From Limonium bicolor (Eukaryota; Streptophyta; Magnoliopsida; Caryophyllales; Plumbaginaceae), in NCBI GenBank assembly GCA_023374045.1, contig CM041777.1, forward strand, positions 108,013,810 to 108,077,809: a stretch of 64,000 bases of DNA, in the 5' to 3' direction. Positions 32,765 to 43,736 of the stretch are shown here, in pieces. The position numbers and the translations under genes were made by a program. The notes beneath the pieces were generated by a model that was not told where the DNA came from, did not search any database, and was given only the letters and a program-made list of their open reading frames with translations. Position 1 is the first letter of the stretch. Every line of letters begins with the position of its first letter.

Positions 32765-33379
32765 TTGGATGGTAGTATAAAGAGTGGCGCCCATGGCTGC
32801 CTGGATACGGAATAGAAGACCCCCCCGGAATTTCTCGACCTTAATGGTCTCAGAGTAGTCGACTCCGGGGATGAAGTCAAGAAGACCGATAAAACGGGCG
32901 TAGTACTCGTTTACGGACAGACTCCCCTGGGTCAGTGTCTCAAACTCCCGACCCTTCTTCTGCTTGAGGTGAGCGGGATAGTACTTCCCTCGCAAGATCT
33001 CCACAAACATAGCCCATGAGAAGTCGGGCGTCGCTAAGTGCTGGTCCTTCACAAGTCTCCACCAGGTACTGGCAGCGTTCTTCAAATTGAATGCAGCAAT
33101 CGTGACTTTCTGATCCCCTGGCACTCGCAAGGCCTAGAAGGCCTTCTCATGCTCCACGATGTAGCGCTCCAAGGCAATAGGGTCCGACTCCCCTGAGTAG
33201 GTCGGTGGTCGTGTCTCAGACACCGCCTTCAGCCAATTCGTCTCACGGGGCTGCGGTGGGTGGGGTATAGCGCCTCCAAGCTGGGTAAGTATAGCATCAA
33301 CTGCTTCATTAACGTCTGGGATACCGGTGTCGCCACCGGCCCCTCTACCGGCTCCGCGGCCTCTAGGTCTACCAGCCAT
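32765..33379 (-). pseudogene. Chromovirus gag exon 1 (retrotransposon Gag domain)
   Basis: Starts at ATG 33377-33379 with a Gly/Arg-rich stretch, MAGRPRGRGAGRGAGG, then the Gag core (NLKNAASTWWR, EFETLTQGSLSVNEYYARF, KVEKFRGGL). A TAG at 33131-33133 interrupts the frame where related proteins have an acidic residue; downstream sequence continues in the same frame. Exon 1 ends after codon CAA at 32765 with a GT donor in phase 0. The Gag protein would form the particle shell. The intron 32677-32764 (88 nt) ends at the acceptor ttccag. Confidence 0.8.
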
Positions 33380-33596
33380 CTGCTGTACAGGCGGTCATAT
33401 TATAATTCGGTAAATATACCGTGAACACACACAGAGGATATTGAATTGCCTTGGAGGTTAATAAGTACACGCGTAGTGCGTCATTTTAACTTAAGTTCAC
33501 CTAATAAGTCGTCTCGTGCCTCACAGACGTACCCCGTGTTTTCCCAATCCTAGGCTCACTGTTTAATTCCTAGTATCTCGTCATCAGAGTGGTACT

Positions 33597-33610
33597 CCGC
33601 TCTGATACCA
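33597..33610 (-). promoter_or_regulatory. Primer-binding site (initiator tRNA-Met) of the chromovirus
   Basis: Minus strand tggtatcagagcgg, complementary to the 3' end of initiator tRNA-Met, four bases inside the LTR end at 33615. Confidence 0.85.
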
Positions 33611-35814
33611 CTTTTGTAACACCCCTCTCACAAGCAACGTAGTAATCACTCACGTGAACAGAAAATAAATGCGTCTCACAGCGGAAGAAAGAACGGTAAT
33701 GAAACTCACATGGGTGTTACCTGCCATCCCTCGCCCATACGAGTGATGAAGCAATGCAACAACGTAACAAAATGAAAACATAAAAATACAACCTGCGGTG
33801 ACAACGAGATACCACCTACACATCCATCTAAGTCCCAAAAGCAGCGTCTACAGTGAGCGTTTAGTTATGCTCTAAAATACTTACAGCCGACATCAGTACA
33901 CATCCTTAATACATAACCAGGTACGTACGGTAATTCCAAAATCCAAAACATCCTAACTACCCGGCCCCGCACTCCGGCTTCGTCCGTGATCAACAACCTG
34001 CATAAAGCCATAAAGGCTCAGCGATAAACGCTGAGTATGCCGGGTCTGGACCCTAATGGTCAATTATGTCGTATTACCCGTCTTTTTATTAGATTCGTTA
34101 CATGCATCACCGGTTTACAGAGTACAACGGAAACTGTAAAACGTAAATAATCATGCAACAATCATCACAGAGATACACAGCACAACAGCACATCGTACGA
34201 TACAATAGCATCGGCAATTCATACGCCGTATGTCAACATCATCACATATTACAACACTCGGCCCCCCGGGCCCTCACATATTGGTTGATTTGGTTAGCAC
34301 TGTCGGGAGTCAATTAGGACAACCCGAAATATACTCACTTGGACAGTAGTCCCACGTACACACAAGGTGCTCACTGCCCTGATCATCCGAAGACTCCGGG
34401 ACTCACTGGTGCCAACGGTAGCACACTCCGCCTGACGATCTATCTAGGTTCGTTCAGGATTAACTAGGCAAAACCCGACACAGGTTAACCTAAGAGATCT
34501 CTACGCGCGACCAGCAGCCGGTGACTGTCTGGATTAAGGTACACATCACATTCATTCCCACTCCAATGTTAACCTCGTTAGTTAGTAATTCAGTTACAGT
34601 TTTAATTATGGAGAACATCACTTATTTTGTTGGCTGCCCTGTGGGTCTTACGCATGCCTAGAATGATTCTAGGTAGTATTTATGTTCGAGTCGAAGTTCT
34701 AGAGACCGACAATGTCGTGTCCCGTTCCTAAGTGTTTTACTTAGGTTATAACTACATACTTGTAATACTTAGTGTATTAGCTCAGGCAACGGTAATCACA
34801 GTCACACAACTCACGTTTGTAGTTTTATATAAGTCAATCTATAGTCGACGTAGTATTAGTCCCGTAGGACGTTCGTGCATAAATAAATAATGCAGTAAAC
34901 ACATATATCCATCACACACATAGTCACACACGTTATCAAACAAATCCGAGCCCGAGGAATTCCTCAGGACAACTCGGATCAAACCCCTTTACATACCGTA
35001 CACCGTGTCTAAGGTCGCGCAGTGTAGACCGCTATGGCTATCGAGCGCGCGCGTCTGAAGGGCGATCTAGAAATACAAAGAATGCTAAGTGTCAATCCAC
35101 ATGACGGTATGACTCGGTATTTCCGAATAACATCTGTAATCCCGGTACTACGCCCCCGGATTTTTCAACTGTTGCTAGTTAAAGTATCGTTATCTTAAAA
35201 ACTCCTTACTTGTAGTGTGAGTTAATATACGGTTAACATTGGAGTATGAAACCTTACATTATACACTTGTGATACTTCATTCGAGATTTATTTATCATAC
35301 CAAAGTCATGTACTAACCATAGTATTTTAAGTCATTGCATACTATAGTTTATTTCTTTATTTTTGACATGTATATAAATATATATGTATGCGTTTAGCAT
35401 GACAGTTTTAATAAACTGTATTTTTGGCCACATAATATTGTTTAGTGTTACATTTATTTCATGATGTCATATAGTATGATATTTTATATGTCATTAGACT
35501 TTATAACATATGGTTTTGGTAACTTCATGTATGTACCGAAAATATTATACACATGTGATCCACTTGAGTCTCTTTAATTATTAATTCTCATCAATCACAA
35601 ATAAACCACATAACTTATAACATGTTGTAAGATCTAATTTTATAACATCAAAACCTTGTAATAAAATATAACCCAAGGTTTTAAACACATGTTTTAGTTA
35701 CCGGAAATGCATATATATCTCATTCCATTTCCTTTCAAACCCACTCTCTCTCAAAATCACCATTTCACCACATTCATCATATATTATAAAATTTAAAAAC
35801 TATATCATATCTTA

Positions 35815-37890
35815 ACCCCCACTGTAACTCAGTTATACAGAAGAAACCTGTTATCGAAAATTCTGAGGGCAATATTGGTGCATCTCTTCTTTATTGTTCA
35901 TGTTGGGTTATTCAATTGATTTCTAAACTTCCAATGAATGTACCAGCCTAGTTCACTCTCTTAGAAGTATTTTGGGTTCATTATTAACCCTCTCTTACAC
36001 TCTTAAACTAACTGTCTTACTCTTATACAGAGACAACAAACTTCCTGAAAAACTGAAGACATTATTTGTATATCCCTTCTTCAAGTCTTTATTTAGTTTG
36101 CTGATCAGTTTCCAAAACTTCTCAAAACTTTTACACCACTAGATAATTGTATTAGGAAGGATTTGAGCTTAAAGACAACTCAAAACAATGATGTTAACAT
36201 CTCTGAAAGCTCATTTTACAGAAACCAAAAAATTGTAGAAAACTGTAACCACTAATTCTGTATAGTTCCTCTTTAAACTCCCCTTTAGGTTATAAATCAG
36301 TTTCCAAACCTTCCCAAAGTTTTTACCCAACTAGCTAGGTGTATTATGGAAGTTTTAAACTCAAAGATAACTCAAAACAATATTGTTATCACTTCTGGAA
36401 ATTCATTTTACAGAACTGCTATACTGTGGAAACTGAAAAACTAGTTTCTGTATTTCTTCTTTAAGTTTCCCCTCTTTGGTTATTAATCACTCTCCATTTC
36501 ACCTAAGGTTTGCTACCCACTTAGTCAGGTGTTCTAGGAAGTCTTAAACCTAAAAAAAACTTAAAACAAGGCTATTAACAACTCTGTAACTTAACTATAC
36601 AGAAACTAAATAAAACTGAACCTGAAACATACAACCTGATACCTCTTCCACCATCTCTTTTCTTTACTCATGAATTGACATTTCGATTTCCCCCCAACCA
36701 TCTTACCCAGTTAGTTAAGTGTTTAAACTAGGTTTCAACCCCCAAGGCAGATCCAAGACAATCTGCTACAACACTGAAATGGTTAAATATTGATGTGAAA
36801 GAAACCAGAAAAACTAAAGCTTGGAAACTGATTTCTCCTCTTCCTTTCTTCCCTGTTTGTTCATAAGTCTGTTCTTTCATTTTATCCCTGAGCACTTACT
36901 TACTTAGTTAAGTGTTCTATTAACTTTTAAATTCCAAACAACTTTATTAATGTTACAGAATCATTCTTATACTGAGACTAGGAGCAAGGACTGTAAAATT
37001 GGAAAACATAACCGGATATCTTCTCTTGTATTTTGTAGTTTGTTCACGATTTTGGTTTTGAGTTTCCCCTAGGTTGCTTAGCTATCTAGTTAAGCATCTT
37101 AGTACAGTTTTAACCTCAAAACAGATCCACCACCAAATTGTTTAAGCTTCTGAAAGGTTAATAGACAGAAAAGGTCCGAATGGCAGAAACTGAATTCTGA
37201 ACTGATAAGTTCTCTTATGTGTTATCTTTCTGTTTATTCACAGTTGGCTTACAGTTTTTTTTTCTTTCTTTCCAAAATGATTACATACTTAGTTAAGTGA
37301 ATTAGCAATGTTTTGAGCTCTTGAACCACTCAACGCAATCCCCTTATACTCTGTAACATTGTTATATAGAAACAGAAAGTTCCTGAAACTGCAACTAAGG
37401 TCAAAACTGATATATGCTCTTATTTTGCTCTCTGTCTGTTTTCTAGATTAACCTACAACTCCTCCCAACTCTTTACCCACCTAGTTAAGGGTTTTAGCAA
37501 CATTTAAACTTGAGAACAACCCAAAACAACACTGATAACCCAACTCAACCCTTCTTATCCTGAAACGTCAACTGCAGGAACAGAAACTGAAACATGTTTC
37601 TGCATTCTACTACTTCTTCCTCTTTTTAATGTTTATCTGGTTTCTCCAATATCCCTCCAGTTGATTTACACATAGTATAATGTCTTGGAAAGGTTTTGAG
37701 TTCATTATCCAACTCTACTGCCTTTACTTTATTTCTAAACTAGTTTATACAGAGAAGGAAAGTTACAGAATTTACACTTGTTTTCTGTGTTAGTTTCTTT
37801 AGTCGGTTCTTACAGAGATTATTTGAACTAGTTTACTTGTTGTTTAGCTCTTATAAGTAGGCACATTTGTTACACTTTGCATCAGAAATT
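35815..37890. repeat. ~190-bp diverged tandem array in the right LTR
   Basis: Same array as 22480-24560, unit for unit, with scattered point differences and short indels. Confidence 0.75.
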
Positions 37891-39082
37891 ACTAGTTCCC
37901 AGCTAGTTCCTTACACAACGTTTATTTCTCAAAATAGCACGCAGATAAAAGCTCTTGTTAGCTCAGAAGTTTACTACCTTAAATTTTTCTTTCTTTCTGA
38001 GTTGAAGCTGGTTCTCCCTTGTGGATTCTTGGCACAAATGAGACTTCCAGCACCTTGGTCACTTGACGACAATTGAGAAAGATTACTCAGAGGTTAAACT
38101 GTGATAACTCTGAGAAAAGGACATGGGTTGGATCAATCAGAGATAGGTATGATCTTTACCTTGTTTTTTTCCTACCGAGAATGGTACAACAAGATTTGCT
38201 TGGTCTTGCTCCTTCACCAAGCTGAGTCTTATCCACTGATCTTTTACGTGAAGCAAATAGGGGAAAAAAACTCAAGATCAGCTAGGAATATTACCGGTAA
38301 ACAACGGAGAGGAGGCAGTGTCTAAGGCTCACCGAATGATCAAGGAAGAAGGATATACACTTGGGTCTTTCTTCCTCCTCAATCTGGGTATACTCCTTGG
38401 TTTTCCCACTTAAAGAGAGCAGAGAATAGAGTTTAGTAGCAGCTGAGGTTATTGCCGAAAATGGAGAGGGAAGACTAGCTAGATTCTTGCAGATTTTACT
38501 TGGAAGTCACCTAGCTTGCTTCCCTTTCTTCTTTAGTTCCACCCGAATTTTCCCCCTGCTTCATCCACCCAACTCAGCTCAGTTTGCTATGTCTTTGAGC
38601 AGCAACGTGGTAGTGGGGTGTTTGGTTCACGTGAAAGAAATCGCAAGGAGGGAGCTGGGAGCTTTCGACTGAGAGAGGAAGTGAAGTTACCGGTTCTGAG
38701 TGTGCCCAGACGAGTTGCATGTCGAGAGAATTGAGGAGGTTGAGTACGTTTAGTAGTGATGCCATACTGGCGGGATGGCGGATGGAGGGGTGTTGGGTGT
38801 GAATTTCGAGACATGCATCAGCATGGGGGGAAACACTACATGACAGTGGGATATTTTAGTTCTGTTTGTGGTTTTAATATGGAGCTAAGTAGCAGATAGG
38901 TAGTAACGTAGTGTCTCAAGTGTGGAATAAGTGAGTGGCTTAATGTGCTCAGCTCACAGTCCAAAACCGTGAGCATAAATCTTCCTGCAATGTTGTCACT
39001 TGCACATGTTTGTATCTTTTTTTTCTAGTGACCTTAGTAGCCTTGCTACTAGTTTTAATTAGTTGGTATCTATTACTGAATT

Positions 39083-39155
39083 TGAGCACAGCTCAACCGG
39101 TTAAGGCGTTCAGGAAGGGTACGAAAGGTACCGGGTTCGAATCCCGGCTAGAGCA
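39083..39155 (+). repeat. tRNA-like cassette in the right LTR
   Basis: Counterpart of 25739-25810 with a perfect B-box ggttcgaatcc inside a 5-bp T-stem (ccggg/cccgg) and A-box-like cagctcaaccggttaagg. Its presence in both LTRs shows it was part of the parent element. Pol III use is possible but unshown. Confidence 0.5.
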
Positions 39156-39469
39156 TGTTTGCTCTATTTTTGTATAAGTGTATATACGTGCCTATTTTTA
39201 TCATGTCACGTTATTGATTATATATACAACATTGTAATATTGTAACATTGTGTATATGTACATATATATATATATATATATATGTACGTGACCGTATTAA
39301 ATTAAATTGTTCGTTTGTTAACAAGTTGTTACATGCTCATAATAATGTAATACGTTCTCCTTAATTTAAACCTTACACCATAAGGTTTTACATGCTTAAT
39401 TATTTAGGCCTTAATGTAGTTAATTATATGTTTAAATACTGTTTAATTATTTAGGGGTATTTCAAGGCC

Positions 39470-39716
39470 GGTCTTCAAAACACTCTATCTTCTTTGTTAT
39501 AACTCCGATTTTGGATTTGTTTGTGCCCACGCGTTTGTATTTTTGTCTACTTTATTCCTAGATATGTTATTCCTTCTGGTTTCAGCAATAACTGCGTAAA
39601 CCACCAATAAAACACCAACTAGAGGAAAACTAGCTCGAGTGGAGAAATGAGCATGAAAAGTGTTGATAAAACATACTAAATACACCCCTAAAACATGCTC
39701 ATTTAGACACTCATCA
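39470..39716 (-). repeat. Outer element, left (3') LTR, second part
   Basis: Continues the LTR after the chromovirus and ends ...cactcatca at 39716. It matches 52466-52711. The second copy of the duplication aggcc is 39465-39469. Confidence 0.85.
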
Positions 39717-39732
39717 CACCCCCATACTTACC
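39717..39732 (-). promoter_or_regulatory. Polypurine tract of the outer element
   Basis: On the minus strand ggtaagtatgggggtg directly precedes the 3' LTR; it would prime plus-strand cDNA synthesis. Confidence 0.7.
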
Positions 39733-40720
39733 TTTTTGCTTGCCCTCAAGAAAAACCAAGCACCCAAGCAAGTAAGGAATGCTCAAGACTTACAAATACT
39801 AACATGAATTGCAGGATAAGAGAAGAAACAAAAAGTTACTACAATTTTTAAGGAGTGTGAACCATATTTTAGAGGTGGCATGAATGTGCTTAGGGCAAAA
39901 CAAAATCTCGAGTTTCAGGGTATGATCCGGAGTGCTTCAAAGCTTTAGATATTAGAAAATTTGAAGATTTTTTTACCATGGCCAACTTCTCTCAAGAATG
40001 GGCATTGAGAAGAAAACAAAAGGAAAAATAGATTTATGCATTTGTTTCACTTTTGCATAAGAGATGAGGAGACAAAATTGGGCATGAAGCCTTTGCATTT
40101 AAGAACATTCAACTCTCATTGTTGGTTACCAATGGCGTCTCACAAGTTTCTTAGAGATTTTCACAATGAAACACTCCTTAGCAATCCCTAAGAGAGTAGA
40201 CAGAAGGAACCCCTAAGCAATAAAATCTAACCATATAAGATCACTTGGCCACACCACACGTAAAATGCTCCTCAAAAGCAATCAAAAATAAAAATTTGAG
40301 CGTTTATCCCATAATTCATAACAGTATTTGTTCTTAATGAGAACAACTCACATCACAAGGGTCGAATTTTTTGACTTTGGACAAACGCAAGATAAGCAGA
40401 GGGATGAAAAATTTAAGCACATAATTTACTGAAAAGGTCACTAGTATCAAAATAAAAGAAACTAGGAAACCCCTAAGATTGTTGTTGCTTGCATTGAAGG
40501 AACTCCCCCACACTTGAGCTTTAGCCATTAACGTAGCTTGGTTGCAGTGTGGACTTTAAGTTACACTTGCAAGAAACACTAGGAGCAACCAAACTACAAA
40601 CGGGGTTAAGATTTAGCAAAAATAAAATCAAAGGAGAATTTGACAAATTAAAATAAAGGAAAATGAAAGAATTTCATTCGGGTTGCCTCCCGGGAAGCTG
40701 CCCATTTTTAATGTCTTTGG

Positions 40721-41758
40721 CTAGACCATACCACATTGAAATCCTTCAGGATCAAAAATGAATGTTGAAGTGGGCTTCAACAGGTGGGTTGGGTGGGCAT
40801 CATTTTTCTTTGAAGAACGACCCAGATTTTTTTGCTGATGACCCTTGGTGTGAGAATCATCTTGTGGTGGAGCATCCTCTTCAAAATTAAGGATGAAGAC
40901 ATCCTTATCTTCATTGAGCGGTGCAGGGAGAACTCTAGGGCGGACTTTGTCTTCTAACTCTGGTCCATGATTAAACGGGAAGGTGACCTCCACACTTAGC
41001 GGGTAGACTTTGAGCTACCCCTATTTATCACTTGAGCACGGGTGGAGATGGCCTTGATCCTCCCGATGAAGATCAAAGTTTGATGGCTCATACTCCTCAA
41101 ATTTGAGGATGTAAACATCCTCAACTTCTTGGTGAGGCTCATGGGAAGATCCATGATGAAAATCAACTTCAGAGGGAGGTGGCTTCTTAAAGGTGATTGT
41201 AGCACTCCTCTGATGACTCGGATGGAGGCGGTGTCTCCTCCTTCTCAAGGTTAGGGATGTGATCATCCTCATTGTCTTGATGAACAAAGAAGAGGGAGAG
41301 AAATTGGTTTTTGACTTCATAGGGAGGAAACTCCGTGAGGTCAAAATAGAAACTCTTTTCTAACGAGTTGTCTTCATAATCAAGTTGGTGGTTGAGAGGC
41401 GTTGAAGTCTATGATTCAAACATGGGACAAGTGAGAGAGTAGCTCAGGTCCTCAGCAGGATGCTTCACCTCATGAACTGTTTCACTCTCAAGTTGTTGTA
41501 CAATCAGATCTATCCGAGCTTGAATGTTCATATTTAAGGTATCTTGCTTCATGCTAAAGGTGTCTTGCGCAGTTGGGTTAGGCTTGCAAGAAGAATAAGA
41601 TCAGACATGAGCTTCTTCAAACTGGGTGAATCAACTTTTACTGTGATCACAGGACAGTGAGCGATCTCGTGGTCTCCTCCACACTCTTGGCACACAATGG
41701 TGGGGTTTAGCTTGACATAAGAATTTAAGTCCTTCATGAGAGCTCTCAATTCGAACAT
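40721..41758 (-). pseudogene. Gag remnant and repeated acidic peptide of the outer element
   Basis: The first frame (41549-41758) contains a CCHC knuckle of the Cys-Gly-His type, CQECGGDHEIAHCP, seen in Athila/Tat-like Gag proteins. A short coiled-coil-like stretch (MNIQARIDLIVQQLE) follows in another frame. After that, three spaced copies of an acidic motif occur in shifting frames: EDDHIPNLEKEETPP near 41240, VEDVYILKFEEYEPS near 41100 and DKDVFILNFEEDAPP near 40890. The last frame ends after FIFDPEGFQ. No protease, RT or integrase motif is present. Whether the repeat is a peptide still selected in this family or decayed sequence cannot be told from one copy. Confidence 0.5.
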
Positions 41759-42010
41759 TGTTGTTGGACCTTGAGGGTTCTCATGGTACCCTCCTCACCT
41801 TTGGCATACACTCCATTGATTTGTGTTCTGTTTGGTGTAATCACCATAGGAGTAACCATACAAAGCTCCCTGTTGATTATAATAACCATCCATCAGAGTT
41901 AAGTTCCTACAAAGAAAAGAAAAAAAATTATACACAAAACGGGCAAATAAAGGAAATGAAATATATGCACAAAAACTAAACAGATAATAAACCAGATAGT
42001 TAGACCAAAG

Positions 42011-42028
42011 TCCCCGGCAACGACGCCA
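42011..42028 (-). promoter_or_regulatory. Primer-binding site (tRNA-Asp type) of the outer element
   Basis: The minus strand reads tggcgtcgttgccgggga, one mismatch from the complement of plant tRNA-Asp 3' ends, six bases from the LTR end at 42035. Asp primer sites are usual in Athila/Tat-type gypsy elements. Confidence 0.8.
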
Positions 42029-42034
42029 AAAACT

Positions 42035-42456
42035 TGTTGTGCCGAATAGTGATGAAACTAAATTGCTAACTATAGGCAGTGAACCCAGTCATTGTAGTAC
42101 AACAAGGTCGTATCCACAGGGACTTCGTAACTATCTAATCGATTATAAGCTTAGTAAATGTGCAAGAAGATAAATAAAAGTGCATAAACTTAAATTAGGG
42201 GTTTGGGTTTTTGGTTTGATTAAGGGAAGATAAAGGAAAGCAATAAAACTAATATAACTAATCTATGATAGATGTAGCCCGGGATGGATATTTTCACCCA
42301 TTCTCTCCTTACTACCATCTCTCAACCCTTTAACTTGTAGCTAAGCAACGGGAACACTTCATTAATTTGCAACCTAATCTAGGCCAACTAATCCACACTA
42401 ATTTAACCGGGACTTCTCAATCAGCTAAACCCCGGGTCAATTCGCAACACTAGGCT
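42035..42456 (-). repeat. Outer element, right (5') LTR, first part
   Basis: Starts tgttgtgccgaatag and stops at the copia duplication aggct (42452-42456). Matches 19210-19632. Confidence 0.85.
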
Positions 42457-43274
42457 TGTAGGATCGGGTGGCTAACTCAAACCAACCAAAGGTGTGAGTC
42501 TAAGGATTGGTTTGACTCAATCGTCTTCTCTACTAAGAGGCACTCTATGAAGCAGAGTCACTCAATCGAATAAACTAGACTAATGACACGAAAGACTCTT
42601 GTGGTAATTGTAGTGAGACAATAGAAGGAAAGAAGGACTCTGTGAAACTCAGCAAGATACACAAATAAGTTATTTCATTTCCTGGTCAAACAAAACAACT
42701 TACAGATGCCCACTAAGTAGAGGAAATCTACTTAGCGGTTTTCACTCACTTACCCAACACACTCTCTGATCAGAACAATGGTAAGCGTAATGAAACTAGG
42801 ATCTTCCTAGATAGAGTCTTTCTAGAGGTGCTAACTAACTTGGTACGAATTCTCTCTCTCTTTCGGGCTTACAATGCAATTCTTCTTTCTCTCTCTAAGC
42901 TCTGGAATAATACTCAATGAAAGCACCTTACAACTATCTATTACATGTCTTATTTATACTCTAAGTGTAGCAGCCAATCGAAGGAGTTAGTTCCGAAAAT
43001 ACCGGAACTAACTTAGTGGGCAACTTCCAACGGCTCTTACTTGGTCTTCTTACTTGGGCCGCGATCTTCGGTGTTGAGGAAGAGCTTGGTGACCGTTGAG
43101 GCGCTTAATGTGCTCCGAGTTGACTCCTGATTTTTCGCAACAGCATGGCAGACTCTGTGGAGTCTTCTTTGTTGCGCGGACTCCATCGCAGAAGCTCAGT
43201 CTTTGTGTCTGTCAAATGACGCTCGACTCTGTCGCGGTGAAAGGCTATCTCTGCAACACTCCGATGTCCCAACA
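42457..43274 (-). repeat. Young copia, left (3') LTR
   Basis: Starts tgtaggatcgggtggc and ends gatgtcccaaca. Differs from the right LTR by four small indels (1, 2, 1 and 1 bases). Confidence 0.9.
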
Positions 43275-43290
43275 ATTTCCCCCTTGTTGC
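43275..43290 (-). promoter_or_regulatory. Polypurine tract of the young copia
   Basis: Minus strand aacaagggggaaat immediately before the 3' LTR. Confidence 0.75.
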
Positions 43291-43736
43291 TGATGATAGC
43301 AAACCTTCGTGAATCCCGATGGAGTCAATCCTGAAAGATAAAAACACAAAGACTAGGGGAACCGACCCTGTCAAAGTTCCCCCTTAATAGTAGCAGTAGC
43401 AAGCAAGTGCAAGGACTCTGTTTAGGTTCCCCCTTGATCGGAGAGGGACTCTAGGCAAGCAAACCATAAATAAGCAGTGTAATAAGCAGGATAGTGTATA
43501 AGGCAGTCAAAAATACTAGACCACATAGTCTAGCAGCGCAATCCGGAAAGCAGTTTTAAACCAGCAACAAAATAACCCGTACACCAGACGGGATTCACCG
43601 CTTCCCCCTTTTGCTTTCATCAGAGGGGAAGCCCATAGTAGCACAGAGTTAGTCAAGTATTCACACAAAAAACCAATAAAAAGTGTTTAGAACTTAAAAA
43701 ACAACCTAAGTTCTAACACTACACAGCCACGTCATT

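Larger units (their letters stand above)
20251..39464 (-). mobile_element. Ty3/gypsy chromovirus with giant LTRs, introns and an ALKBH1-like exon
   Basis: LTRs are 20251-26954 and 33615-39464, flanked by the duplication aggcc (20246-20250 and 39465-39469). Minus-strand order is primer site (tRNA-iMet), gag exons, ALKBH1-like exon, protease, reverse transcriptase, RNase H, integrase, chromodomain-like C-terminus and polypurine tract. This is a chromovirus, probably of the Tekay/Del lineage on account of its long LTRs, though lineage is inferred. Internal length is 6.66 kb, about the same as one LTR. Stops, frameshifts and a mutated RT active site make this copy defective. It inserted into the left LTR of the outer element. 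Confidence 0.9.
33615..39464 (-). repeat. Chromovirus right (5') LTR, 5.85 kb
   Basis: Starts tgtaacacccctc directly beside the primer-binding site and ends ttaggggtatttca. As the 5' LTR on the minus strand it should hold the promoter. No convincing TATA box with a start site could be picked among the many AT-rich stretches. Confidence 0.9.

Noticed and set aside
40334..41344. Captured host gene in the outer LTR element
   Set aside because: Frames shift constantly and the only clear motif is a Gag zinc knuckle; better explained as a gag remnant.
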